17,620 nt of DNA from Bacteroidota bacterium (GCA_024278565.1 JAJRSY010000001.1:1-17620); one strand, 5' to 3'; positions 1 to 7,255 are shown, counted from the stretch's first letter. Numbers and translations: made by a program. The notes: a model not told the origin generated them from the sequence alone.

Positions 1-1
1 C

Positions 2-79
2 AGAAGAATAATCGAGAAGTATATCGAAAATCAGGGAAGGGCGAATGATGTAAAACAGCTCAGGTTGTTCGATACATGA
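2..79 (+). CDS. C-terminal end of an unidentified protein (partial)
   Basis: The frame starting at base 2 is open from the window edge and ends at a TGA at 77-79, giving 25 residues that finish in KQLRLFDT. The charged composition and the position just before an intergenic hairpin suggest the tail of a real gene whose start lies outside the window. I do not recognise the family, and 25 residues are too few to assign one. It could also be a chance open frame. Confidence 0.4.
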   Translation, partial: RRIIEKYIENQGRANDVKQLRLFDT

Positions 80-104
80 TCAATGCACAGCATTGAAGAA
101 AACG

Positions 105-125
105 CCCTGCGCTCTTGGCGCAGGG
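105..125. repeat. GC-rich hairpin repeat, copy 1 (REP-like)
   Basis: Arms CCCTGCGC and GCGCAGGG flank the 5-nt loop TCTTG, giving a perfect 8-bp stem that stands out against the AT-rich surroundings. The identical 21 bases recur at 17500-17520. A repeated intergenic palindrome of this kind suits a REP-like element. It lies 26 nt after the stop of the upstream partial gene and could also end that transcript, although the bases after it (AAATTTACATTTTAC) are not a clean T-run. Confidence 0.7.
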
Positions 126-174
126 AAATTTACATTTTACTGGTAGAATAGCGCACAATCACCTGAGATATTAG

Positions 175-202
175 TTTAGATCTACTCCCCACTAGGTCTA
201 AA
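175..202. promoter_or_regulatory. Candidate operator: inverted repeat upstream of the CotH/VTC operon
   Basis: TTTAGATCTA (175-184) and TAGGTCTAAA (193-202) are inverted repeats matching at 9 of 10 positions, separated by 8 nt. They lie immediately upstream of the putative -7 element at 216-223, about where a -33 region would be. That is a plausible place for a repressor or activator of the downstream four-gene operon. The regulator is unknown, and no DNA-binding gene sits next to the operon. Confidence 0.4.
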
Positions 203-215
203 TCGTTTAATTCAA

Positions 216-223
216 TAGCTTTG
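216..223 (+). promoter_or_regulatory. Candidate -7 promoter element for the CotH/VTC operon
   Basis: TAGCTTTG matches the Bacteroidota -7 consensus TAnnTTTG exactly. Transcription would begin near 229, leaving a leader of about 30 nt before the ATG at 259. There is no good -33 TTTG at the usual distance; an inverted repeat occupies that space instead, which would suit activator- or repressor-controlled expression. Confidence 0.45.
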
Positions 224-258
224 CAAAATCAGAAGTTTCAACGAGTTCGCAAAAAGGA

Positions 259-2904
259 ATGATGACATCTAAAACAAACCCGACTTCTAAAGAGGCGGGA
301 AACAAAAAAAAGACCCTTTGGCAACTTTTGCTGTCTATCGCCATGATTATAGTGCTTTTTTCAGCGGCCTCTTTTTTAGAGAAGAACAAAGCACTTGCCT
401 TGTTGGAAAACGAGGGCTACAATGCCTTCTATCAACAAATGCCAAGTGAGTATATAGATTTCATTAATGAAAAACCATTGGATAGAGTCGTTGACCGTAA
501 CGAAGCAAGAGCCAAAAAGAACAAAGCTCTAAAATACAACGCCTATATTTTAGAGAATGGCTATTCACGTGAGTTGGTCATCATAAAAAAACTTCAAAAT
601 AACGACAACACTCAATTGAGGCCGATTAGTTTTAATATTTATCCAAAAAACAAGGGTCTCGCTACTAAGGGTAAGACTTTTTTCAAGGTAACGACGAATA
701 CCATAACCTACCGATACAACGGATACAATTATAGGGTGGCCAAACAGGTGTTGCCCAACATCAGCATCATCAAGATCGAACCCTATTCTAAATATTGGAA
801 GACCACAATCAGTGATGTTGATAATAGTTTGCTGTCTTTGGATGAGATGGAAAAAAGAATAAAGATGAATAAAAAAGATTCCCTTTCCCTTGGGTTGAAC
901 ATAGAAGATAGTGTCTATGATTTTTTGTTCTCAAAACAACTGCAAGCTAAAGAAATCAGATCCCTTCCCCATAGCCAACAATTTAAAAAATCCGATTTTT
1001 CAAAGACCTCTCCTGCATTTCAAAAGTATGTTAAGGAGCACGGACTACGATTGATGAAAATACCTAACGACATCGTGTTTTGGCAAAAAATCACCCAAGC
1101 CAAAGTAATGGGTGAGCTGCAATTTTTCAATGCCGATTCTGTCAAAATCAATCAAAGGCTAAAAGAGTATTTCAATGGAGAGCGTAAATTTTACAACCTT
1201 TTTGACGAAAAAAAGCTAGCGTCTTATTATGCGCTTCTGAACTTATATTCAAACAGAACCAATAATGAGCTCTATCTGCATTTCAATAAAAGGACTCAGT
1301 TGCTTGAGCCCTTTGTTGTCTATAAAGAACTGGGCACTCTAAATACCTATGTCAAAGATTTGAAACTGAAAGAAGCCGGTTTCTCAAAAAAGTATGCGCA
1401 AGAATCAAGGGCATTGGCGACATTGAATGAGGTAAAGAAGTTGATCTACGACTATAAAGGTGAAATACGAGAAAAATTAGAGGTTCTTCATAGTGTTTCA
1501 CCAACCCGCATTTTTGATGAAGCCTTATTTCACCATAATAAATTGATTATTAAAAAGTCGTTACGGCCGTCTTCAATGGCAAAGATCGCCCTGGTACATT
1601 ATGATGATGCTAAGATCGAGGTTTCGATAGAAAATCTCACTAATTTTCCATTAGAGGTTATTGAATTGTCCCATAAGGGAAAGAAACGTATTGTGAGTCC
1701 GAAAAACAGCGAAGCCATTTCTATTGGAAGCACTGACACCATAGTTTTTGAGCTTCCTGCGAGCTTTGAAAACCTCTTTGTACACAAGAAGAAGAAAACC
1801 ACGGGCTTTATTTTTGAGAAAGATATTTTTGATTTGAGTATAGGGTATCGTCCTTTGGGTACGACCACTGTTTTCTATGACAAAATTATTCCCTTTAAGA
1901 GTGATGATGCTTTGCAAGCAGGGCAAGACCTGTTTCGAGGTTCATCTAACCTTGAAGAATTTTCTTTTTTATGGGTAAATGAACGTGATAAGACCATTTC
2001 GTTTAAAAGCGATTCTGTTGTTATTGACAAACCGTTGGTTTTACCGGCAGGGTACCGACTTATTGCGAAAGAAGGGCTGCACATCAACATTTTGGAAGGG
2101 GGAAAATTGATTTCAAGATCTGCATTGAACTTTGTGGGCTCTAAAGAGCATCCCGTTGTTATTTTTTCTTCAGACAAAAAGGGCCAGGGTATATTTGTGG
2201 TCAAAGCAAGTAAAAAATCACTGTTAAAGCATGTGGAATTTCGTGATTTGGGCAACCCAACCCATGGTCTATGGAGCATTTCGGGGGCGGTAACCTTCTA
2301 TGAAAGTGATGTCGATCTTGACGGGGTATTGATTGCCAATAACAGATGTGAAGACGGCCTTAATATTATCAGGTCAGATTTCAATATGGAGAATACCACC
2401 TTTTTAAACACCCAGTCAGATGCCTTTGATGGTGATTTTGTTACGGGAAAACTCACCAATTGTACCTTTGAGAACCTTGGCAATGACGCTATTGACATAT
2501 CGGGCTCTTCTTTGCACCTTTCAAGGGTGAAGATTTACAATGCGGGCGATAAGGGAATAAGCGTGGGGGAAAACAGCAAAGTGTTTGCCGATACTATTGA
2601 AATTATGAGTAGTGAAATAGCCATAGCAGGCAAAGACCTATCGACCTTTAACGGAAACCGTATTGATATTGTGGATTGCAAACTTGCTTTCACCGCCTTC
2701 AAGAAAAAACCCGAGTTTGGCCCTTCGAAGATTACCGCCAAGAATGTGATGTTAAGAAATGTTCGAACCCAACATTTGATTGAGAATGGATCTTCGCTTA
2801 TATTGAATGGCGTGGAAAGTAAAACCGTAGCAGCCGTAAAAGACAAAATGTACGGCGTTGAGTTTGGGGTCGATAGTAGGGAGACAAGGATAATAGAACA
2901 GTAA
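259..2904 (+). CDS. Membrane-anchored protein with degenerate CotH-like region and C-terminal right-handed beta-helix
   Basis: The protein has 881 residues. A lysine-rich N-terminus is followed by one hydrophobic segment at about residues 20-40, so it is probably anchored in the inner membrane with the rest in the periplasm. Residues about 318-356 (LASYYALLNLYSN, then YLHFN and LLEPFVVY) resemble the CotH kinase region of the fourth gene of this operon (LAKFTALANLFGG, RFYYN, MVEPVAFD), but the acidic residue after EPVAF is missing. This suggests a degenerate or pseudokinase-like copy. Residues about 590-865 form short beta-strand repeats with Asn/Asp turns typical of a parallel beta-helix (for example NTQSDAFDGDF, LGNDAIDISGSSL). 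The start ATG follows AAAAAGGA. The stop lies 1 nt before the next ATG, so the genes are probably cotranscribed. No enzymatic function can be assigned. A carbohydrate- or envelope-binding role is inferred from the fold only. Confidence 0.85.
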   Translation: MMTSKTNPTSKEAGNKKKTLWQLLLSIAMIIVLFSAASFLEKNKALALLENEGYNAFYQQMPSEYIDFINEKPLDRVVDRNEARAKKNKALKYNAYILENGYSRELVIIKKLQNNDNTQLRPISFNIYPKNKGLATKGKTFFKVTTNTITYRYNGYNYRVAKQVLPNISIIKIEPYSKYWKTTISDVDNSLLSLDEMEKRIKMNKKDSLSLGLNIEDSVYDFLFSKQLQAKEIRSLPHSQQFKKSDFSKTSPAFQKYVKEHGLRLMKIPNDIVFWQKITQAKVMGELQFFNADSVKINQRLKEYFNGERKFYNLFDEKKLASYYALLNLYSNRTNNELYLHFNKRTQLLEPFVVYKELGTLNTYVKDLKLKEAGFSKKYAQESRALATLNEVKKLIYDYKGEIREKLEVLHSVSPTRIFDEALFHHNKLIIKKSLRPSSMAKIALVHYDDAKIEVSIENLTNFPLEVIELSHKGKKRIVSPKNSEAISIGSTDTIVFELPASFENLFVHKKKKTTGFIFEKDIFDLSIGYRPLGTTTVFYDKIIPFKSDDALQAGQDLFRGSSNLEEFSFLWVNERDKTISFKSDSVVIDKPLVLPAGYRLIAKEGLHINILEGGKLISRSALNFVGSKEHPVVIFSSDKKGQGIFVVKASKKSLLKHVEFRDLGNPTHGLWSISGAVTFYESDVDLDGVLIANNRCEDGLNIIRSDFNMENTTFLNTQSDAFDGDFVTGKLTNCTFENLGNDAIDISGSSLHLSRVKIYNAGDKGISVGENSKVFADTIEIMSSEIAIAGKDLSTFNGNRIDIVDCKLAFTAFKKKPEFGPSKITAKNVMLRNVRTQHLIENGSSLILNGVESKTVAAVKDKMYGVEFGVDSRETRIIEQ

Positions 2905-2905
2905 A

Positions 2906-3625
2906 ATGCAGAGCAGTCCAATAGATAGTTTAACGATAGCGAACAACTTCAGGTACGAACGAAAATTTCAGGTGCTCACAACTATTTCGGTAAAGGAACT
3001 GGTCGCTATAACCAAGAGCAATTCGGCCTTTTTTAAAGAGGTTTTCCACGAAAGGCAGATCAACAACATCTATTTAGATACCGATGAGTATAAATTTTAT
3101 TTTGACAATGTAGACGGCGTTGCCGATCGTCAAAAAGCCCGAATCAGATGGTACGGTGATACATTGGGCGAGCTCAAGAGACCCAAGCTTGAAATAAAGC
3201 TGAAAAAGGGACTCGTAGGTGATAAATGGACGTTTAAGCTGAATCCCTTTATGTTTAACAACAGCTTTGATGCAAAGACTCTAAAGCGTATTTTTTCATC
3301 ATCTGAACTGCCAAAATCTATTTATGAAATGGTGGTGGGTTTGCAGCCTACGTTGGTCAATTCGTATTCAAGACGTTATTTTTTATCGGCAGACCAGAAA
3401 TTTAGAATAACTTTGGACTATAATATCAAATACAGGAGCATCAAAAAAAACAGAAATAATTTTGACCAGCGTCCGCAGCAAGAGACCACCAATGTTGTCG
3501 AACTGAAATATAGCCTGCAAGACGATCAAAGAGCACAGACTATTTCAAAAGAGTTTCCGTTTCGATTGAGCAAAAATTCTAAATATGTAAACGGGGTGAA
3601 TAATTTTATGTCTTTCCCAGAATGA
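2906..3625 (+). CDS. VTC-domain polyphosphate polymerase family protein
   Basis: The protein has 239 residues and spans a whole VTC domain of the triphosphate tunnel metalloenzyme fold. Tunnel-strand motifs appear in order: YERKF (17-21), NIYLDT (54-59), KARIRWY (77-83), LEIKLKKG (95-102), SRRYF (155-159), RITLD (167-171), VELKY (198-202) and LSKNSKY (221-227). The paired basic and acidic residues that bind triphosphate and metal look intact, so it is probably active. In eukaryotes VTC proteins make polyphosphate from ATP. Bacterial VTC domains are little characterised, so the product here is inferred. There is no signal peptide or membrane segment, so it is likely cytosolic and held at the membrane by a partner such as the DUF4956 protein 10 nt downstream. 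Its ATG lies 1 nt after the preceding stop. Confidence 0.88.
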   Translation: MQSSPIDSLTIANNFRYERKFQVLTTISVKELVAITKSNSAFFKEVFHERQINNIYLDTDEYKFYFDNVDGVADRQKARIRWYGDTLGELKRPKLEIKLKKGLVGDKWTFKLNPFMFNNSFDAKTLKRIFSSSELPKSIYEMVVGLQPTLVNSYSRRYFLSADQKFRITLDYNIKYRSIKKNRNNFDQRPQQETTNVVELKYSLQDDQRAQTISKEFPFRLSKNSKYVNGVNNFMSFPE

Positions 3626-3635
3626 ACCAGCCACT

Positions 3636-4301
3636 ATGAATGAACTGAACGACCTATTTTCGCAATTCGGCACTGAAGATGTCTCCATAATCGATTTCGT
3701 CATCAATATTTTATTGACCGTGTTCACGGCCTACTTGTTAAGTCTCGTCTATTCAAAATTTGGAGGATCCCTATCAAATAGGAATAAATTGGCCCAAACG
3801 TTGATTTTGTTGAGTATGACCACGATGATCATCATTACCATTGTAAAATCTTCTTTGGCACTTTCATTGGGTCTTGTTGGGGCATTGTCAATAGTTCGAT
3901 TTCGAACAGCCGTCAAAGAACCCGAAGAGTTGGCGTATTTTTTTATTGCTATTTCTATCGGCTTGGGCTTTGGTGCCGATCAAAAAGTGATCGTTCTGGT
4001 GGGTGTCGCCTTTGTTTTGTTGTTTATCATATTGACCAGTAGAATGAACAGAAACAATAATGCCCAGCAGAACTTGGTCTTGACCATCTCGGGCACTGAC
4101 AAGCCCGTAGACGAGACCTTGGTCATAGAGACCCTCAAAGCGTATTGTTCTAAGGTCGATCTAAAGCGAATAGACGAGTCGAACAATGTATCAGAGCTTT
4201 CCCTCAACGTACAGTTCAATAGTTTAGAAGATCTGATAAAATTAAAAGAAACCCTGTCGAAGCTGGGCCATATTGATTTTAGTTTTATCGAACGACATTA
4301 A
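3636..4301 (+). CDS. DUF4956 domain membrane protein
   Basis: The protein has 221 residues. Hydrophobic segments lie at about 17-42, 54-72, 74-87 and 100-135, followed by a soluble C-terminal domain of about 80 residues from NRNNN onward, probably cytosolic. The conserved stretch GALSIVRFRTA followed by KEPEELAYFF, in the loop between membrane segments, is characteristic of DUF4956 proteins. This family is often found next to VTC and CotH genes, as here, but its biochemical role is unknown to me. A channel or scaffold coupling the cytosolic VTC protein to the extracytoplasmic CotH proteins would fit the gene order; that is inference. It lies 10 nt after the VTC gene and 9 nt before the CotH gene. 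Confidence 0.88.
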   Translation: MNELNDLFSQFGTEDVSIIDFVINILLTVFTAYLLSLVYSKFGGSLSNRNKLAQTLILLSMTTMIIITIVKSSLALSLGLVGALSIVRFRTAVKEPEELAYFFIAISIGLGFGADQKVIVLVGVAFVLLFIILTSRMNRNNNAQQNLVLTISGTDKPVDETLVIETLKAYCSKVDLKRIDESNNVSELSLNVQFNSLEDLIKLKETLSKLGHIDFSFIERH

Positions 4302-4310
4302 ACAGAGACC

Positions 4311-5612
4311 GTGCAGCTCAAAAAATCAAACACTCGCTTTTTACTTTGGATGCTTCCCTGTGTGATGATCGTGCTGCTATTATTGGCATCTTCCAAGGAA
4401 GCAGAAAAGAAGGGGGTAGAAATTCCATCCATCGTTCAAAAGACCGATTTCGAGTCCTTGCAAATTCAGTTTAAGGAGAAGCGATTCAATAAAATCAAGA
4501 ATAAGCGAGATCAGGCCTTGACCATTGGCGTTTTACAGACCGAGGAGAATGATATTGTACCGGTCGTAATAAACTACGGCGGTGAAGCGTATAGGGCAGA
4601 TGTACGCCTAAAAGGGGATTGGACCGATCATTTAGAAGGTGATAAATGGAGCTTTAGGATCAAACTGAAAGAAGACCGGACACTAATGGGCATGCGCAAG
4701 TTTTCGGTGCACCACCCGGGTACCAGAGGCTATTTGAACGAGTGGCTTTACCATAAGGCCATCAAAGATGAGGGAATCATGGGGCTACGGTACGGGTTTT
4801 TGGAAGGCTTTCTGCACATCAACTTGAAAAAGAGCGATAAAGTGTTGACCAAAGAGGTGGGTATTTATGCCATTGAAGAGACATTTGACAAGCGATTGAT
4901 CGAAAGTAACCAGCGTAAAACGGGAGTGATTTTAAAACTAATTGAAGATGTTATGTGGAGGGAAAGTGCAAGAACGCACGAATTGGGCAAGGTAACAGGC
5001 ACCTCTATAGTTGGAAAGTACAACCTGAGATACAGCAAGAACAATGAGATGACAATTACGGCATATTCCTTAGAAAGCATCTATAAAGATGAAGATCTAA
5101 AAAAACAATTTATTCTGGCCAAGAACCTATTGAACAAGTATAAGAAAGGGCAATTGCCCATATCGAAAGTCTTTGATGTTGGGGTTTTGGCTAAATTCAC
5201 CGCATTGGCCAATTTATTTGGTGGGTCACACGGTCTGACCCCCCATAATCTTCGGTTCTATTATAACCCCATAACCTCAATGGTCGAACCTGTTGCGTTT
5301 GACAACAATTCTGGAGTATTGCTAAAAGAATTCCGTCATTATTGGAAATCTACCCAAGACACGGTTTTTATGCAGGCCTTGATCGTGGCATTAGAGGAGA
5401 TAAGCGCCCCAGAATATTTAGATGAATTGACCAATAAGTACCAAGCTGAAATGGATAGTTTATCTCTGGGTTTGAAAAAAGAATTTCCGAATGAACCTAT
5501 TCTTTCCATTGAAGTACTGAAAAAGAATCAGGAAATGATGAGAAGTACCTTGGACTATTTAGAAAGGGAAATTGGAAAAAAGAAAAAAAAATCAAGCAAA
5601 GCTAATAGATGA
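4311..5612 (+). CDS. CotH kinase family protein, membrane-anchored
   Basis: The protein has 433 residues and starts at a GTG nine bases after the DUF4956 stop. An ATG at 4350 is possible, but it would fall inside the membrane segment and remove the basic residues before it. A single hydrophobic segment spans about 10-27; the rest should be extracytoplasmic. CotH-family landmarks are VRLKGDW (98-104) with KWSFRIKLK (112-120), FSVHHPGTRGYLNEWLYHK (131-149), GIYAIEETFDKRLIE (184-198), ALANLFGGSHGLTPHN (298-313) and MVEPVAFDNNSG (324-335). CotH proteins are atypical kinases that phosphorylate secreted or coat proteins. D330 is the likely metal-binding aspartate. The segment before PHN has GSHG where I expect an aspartate in classical CotH, so activity may be altered. 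The C-terminus is a lysine-rich tail. It is the last gene of the operon. Confidence 0.85.
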   Translation: MQLKKSNTRFLLWMLPCVMIVLLLLASSKEAEKKGVEIPSIVQKTDFESLQIQFKEKRFNKIKNKRDQALTIGVLQTEENDIVPVVINYGGEAYRADVRLKGDWTDHLEGDKWSFRIKLKEDRTLMGMRKFSVHHPGTRGYLNEWLYHKAIKDEGIMGLRYGFLEGFLHINLKKSDKVLTKEVGIYAIEETFDKRLIESNQRKTGVILKLIEDVMWRESARTHELGKVTGTSIVGKYNLRYSKNNEMTITAYSLESIYKDEDLKKQFILAKNLLNKYKKGQLPISKVFDVGVLAKFTALANLFGGSHGLTPHNLRFYYNPITSMVEPVAFDNNSGVLLKEFRHYWKSTQDTVFMQALIVALEEISAPEYLDELTNKYQAEMDSLSLGLKKEFPNEPILSIEVLKKNQEMMRSTLDYLEREIGKKKKKSSKANR

Positions 5613-5890
5613 TTTTTTCTAATGCCTAGTTGCTCCGCTTCAATAGTGTTTTATTCATTTATAGCAAGAAGCTAAATATATAGTTTGATTTGACGAGAAA
5701 GCAAAGCGATGAAGCAAGCTTTTCTTAGTTGTAATATTCAATATCGCCGTACTACCCTTGTTTTATCACGAGTATTGCACTCGTCTGTTATGAATAATGA
5801 TCGCGGCACCGAGACGAAGCAAGCTTTTGAATTCGGGTCAGAATGTCACAGATCGCTTTGTTCTTTCAAGAAATAGTCATTTCTAAGCCA
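5613..5890. other. Intergenic region with short repeats and a hairpin
   Basis: No credible gene was found here. The 13-base repeat GAAGCAAGCTTTT occurs directly at 5711-5723 and 5816-5828. A 6-bp hairpin (ACGAGT, loop ATTGC, ACTCGT) lies at 5768-5784, and GATCGC occurs twice (about 5799 and 5853). The mix resembles decayed intergenic repeats. No convincing terminator for the CotH operon was found. Confidence 0.45.
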
Positions 5891-5913
5891 GTCTATATTT
5901 GCTAAATATAGAC
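5891..5913. promoter_or_regulatory. Perfect palindrome, likely ParD operator
   Basis: GTCTATATTT and AAATATAGAC form perfect 10-bp arms around GCT. The palindrome overlaps the putative -33 TTTG (5898-5901) and lies 20 nt before the parD ATG. ParD antitoxins are ribbon-helix-helix dimers that autoregulate by binding palindromes at their own promoter, so this is the expected operator. Confidence 0.75.
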
Positions 5914-5929
5914 ATTGCGCTTATATTTG
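5898..5929 (+). promoter_or_regulatory. parDE promoter, apparently leaderless
   Basis: A -33 TTTG (5898-5901) and a -7 TATATTTG (5922-5929) are separated by 20 nt and match the Bacteroidota consensus. Only 4 nt separate the -7 element from the parD ATG at 5934. The start site would therefore fall at or beside the start codon, making the mRNA leaderless or nearly so. Confidence 0.65.
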
Positions 5930-5933
5930 CCCT

Positions 5934-6158
5934 ATGAATATAAGTTTTACAAAAAAACAAGAAGTGTATATCTTAAAGCAAGTTGCTTCAGGAGAATACC
6001 AAAATAATAGCGAGGTAATCAGAGATGCATTAAGGCTTCATGGTATTTATAGGGAAAAGGTTATTCAGGATCTCAGAAAGGAAATTGAACTAGGGTGGAA
6101 CAGCCCCGATAGTACAATGACCATGGAGGAGATTATTGAATCGAAGAAAAAAGGTTGA
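5934..6158 (+). CDS. parD: ParD-type antitoxin, ribbon-helix-helix
   Basis: The protein has 74 residues. The N-terminal strand MNISFTKKQEVYI followed by the helices around residues 12-40 (SGEYQNNSEVIRDALRL) is the ParD/CC2985-type ribbon-helix-helix DNA-binding domain. The acidic and basic C-terminal tail (residues about 41-74) would wrap the toxin. Its stop overlaps the toxin start by one base (TGATG), giving translational coupling. The palindrome directly upstream fits autoregulation. Length and layout are typical of type II antitoxins. Confidence 0.9.
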   Translation: MNISFTKKQEVYILKQVASGEYQNNSEVIRDALRLHGIYREKVIQDLRKEIELGWNSPDSTMTMEEIIESKKKG

Positions 6159-6451
6159 TGCGCCATTATATACTGTCTCTAAAAACACAAGATGATATTG
6201 ATGGGATCTATTTATTTACGAAGACAGAATTTGGCCAGCACCAAGCCATAAAGTACCTGTTGGGTCTGAAATCTTATTTTGAATTGCTTGTTAAAAAACC
6301 TGAAATAGGCAAGGACAGAAATGAAATCAAAAAAGGATTGTTTAGTTTTCCGTATGAATCACATATAATATTCTATCGTGTCTTTAAAAACCACATTAGA
6401 ATAATAAGTGTGCTGTACGGCGGCAGGGATATTATCAAATTTTTAAAATGA
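6158..6451 (+). CDS. parE: ParE/RelE-superfamily toxin
   Basis: The protein has 97 residues starting at the ATG at 6158, which overlaps the parD stop; a TTG three bases earlier is in frame but less likely. The pattern is that of ParE toxins: an N-terminal strand (HYILSLKTQDDIDGIYLFT), a helical hairpin, KKPEIGKDRNEIKKGLFSFPYESHIIFYR in the middle (about residues 46-74) and a final IRIISVLYGGRD. ParE proteins act on DNA gyrase; toxicity is inferred here. The TGA stop (6449-6451) is the first three bases of a long palindromic repeat, so the native C-terminus may have been altered by that element. The protein nonetheless reaches normal length. Confidence 0.88.
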   Translation: MRHYILSLKTQDDIDGIYLFTKTEFGQHQAIKYLLGLKSYFELLVKKPEIGKDRNEIKKGLFSFPYESHIIFYRVFKNHIRIISVLYGGRDIIKFLK

Positions 6452-6610
6452 ACTCGTTTACACTTTTTGGATTGAAGCGAAAATTAGCACTTTTGTGCCA
6501 TGTTGAAGGCATTTTTGAGTTGCATAGCAAGGCTACGGAAGGAAAAAAAGACGAAAACAGGGTGCAAAAGGGCAATTTTTTAGCCAATTAAAAAAATGCA
6601 AACGAGTTCA
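6449..6610. repeat. MITE-like 162-bp imperfect palindrome
   Basis: The ends TGAACTCGTTT (6449-6459) and AAACGAGTTCA (6600-6610) are perfect inverted repeats, and 22 of the outer 26 bases match. Pairing continues inward with one bulge through CTTTTG and TGTT blocks to TAGC-AAG-GCTA at 6525-6535, the centre of the element. It holds no ORF. Such symmetric non-coding elements fit a miniature inverted-repeat or REP-like element. It lies between the convergent parDE and antitoxin/XRE genes and could act as a two-way terminator. No clear target duplication was seen in the flanks (AAA and ATA). Confidence 0.75.
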
Positions 6611-6680
6611 ATAGATGTTTCTGGTTTTCCACTAACAATGTCGTAAAACAGGTAAACTTATTTTAGGACAAGACAATGAT

Positions 6681-6911
6681 TTATAAATCCTTTTCAATAT
6701 CGTTCATAGCCGTATCAAAGTCCAACGCCTGTTCGGGATTGTTTTTGTAGTCAACCATACGTTTTCTTACTTCATCCATTTGCCAAGCAGGAATATCCCC
6801 TTGTTCCTGTGCAATTCCCTTGTATTTGCTTTTTAGTTCGTTCCATTCAGAAATCGGAATGAATACGCCTGTGGTTTTGCCTGAGCTATCAGAAATATAT
6901 TGCAAGTTCAT
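6681..6911 (-). CDS. Small antitoxin-like protein
   Basis: The protein has 76 residues from the ATG at 6911; an in-frame GTG at 6917 overlaps the XRE stop and could be used instead. The sequence MNLQYISDSSGKTTGVFIPISEWNELK followed by an acidic C-terminal half with regularly spaced charged residues resembles Phd/RelB-like antitoxins that Bacteroidota pair with RelE/ParE toxins. No toxin gene follows on the - strand; the palindromic repeat begins 70 bp further on. It is therefore either an orphan antitoxin or the partner of the XRE gene just upstream (2-nt gap). Function is inferred from general resemblance only. Confidence 0.6.
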   Translation of the reverse strand: MNLQYISDSSGKTTGVFIPISEWNELKSKYKGIAQEQGDIPAWQMDEVRKRMVDYKNNPEQALDFDTAMNDIEKDL

Positions 6912-6913
6912 AA

Positions 6914-7255
6914 TCACATTAATTTTTGTTGGGCAGTAGCCAATTGGGCTGTTTGCAAAAGAGAGTCGATTACGTGAAGAATAGTGTCTCTTTCTTTTTT
7001 ACTTACCTTTTGTAAAAGCTCTAAGCGATAAAGCATTTTTTTATCTTTGACAACAGTAGAAGTTCCACCAGTCAAATAATCAAGAGATACATCTAAAGCA
7101 TTGGCTATTTTAGCAGCCACTTCAATAGAGGGGGTTATCTCTTCCCTTTCATATCTGCCAATTACTGCCCCTGAAGTCCCTACTATTTTACCGATATCAT
7201 CTCTGGAAAATCCTTTTTCCTTGCGTAAAGCAGATATTCTATTTCCTACATTCAT
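6914..7255 (-). CDS. XRE-family helix-turn-helix regulator
   Basis: The protein has 113 residues. An HTH_3 domain fills residues about 5-62: RISALRKEKGFSRDDIGKIVG, then SGAVIGRYEREEITPSIEVA and ANALDVSLDYLTGG. The C-terminal 50 residues (MLYRLELLQKVSKKERDTILHVIDSLL) look like a helical dimerisation segment. It is the first gene of a two-gene - strand unit with the antitoxin-like gene, with the start at the ATG at 7253-7255. It probably controls its own promoter, but no clear operator palindrome was recognised there. Confidence 0.88.
   Translation of the reverse strand: MNVGNRISALRKEKGFSRDDIGKIVGTSGAVIGRYEREEITPSIEVAAKIANALDVSLDYLTGGTSTVVKDKKMLYRLELLQKVSKKERDTILHVIDSLLQTAQLATAQQKLM

Noticed and set aside
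1599..2921. Several - strand ORFs of 60-134 residues inside the beta-helix protein gene
   Set aside because: They are antisense shadows of a long, well-supported + strand gene.
5700..5830. CRISPR-like or tandem repeat array from the two GAAGCAAGCTTTT copies
   Set aside because: Only two 13-base copies are present, about 105 nt apart, without regular spacing.
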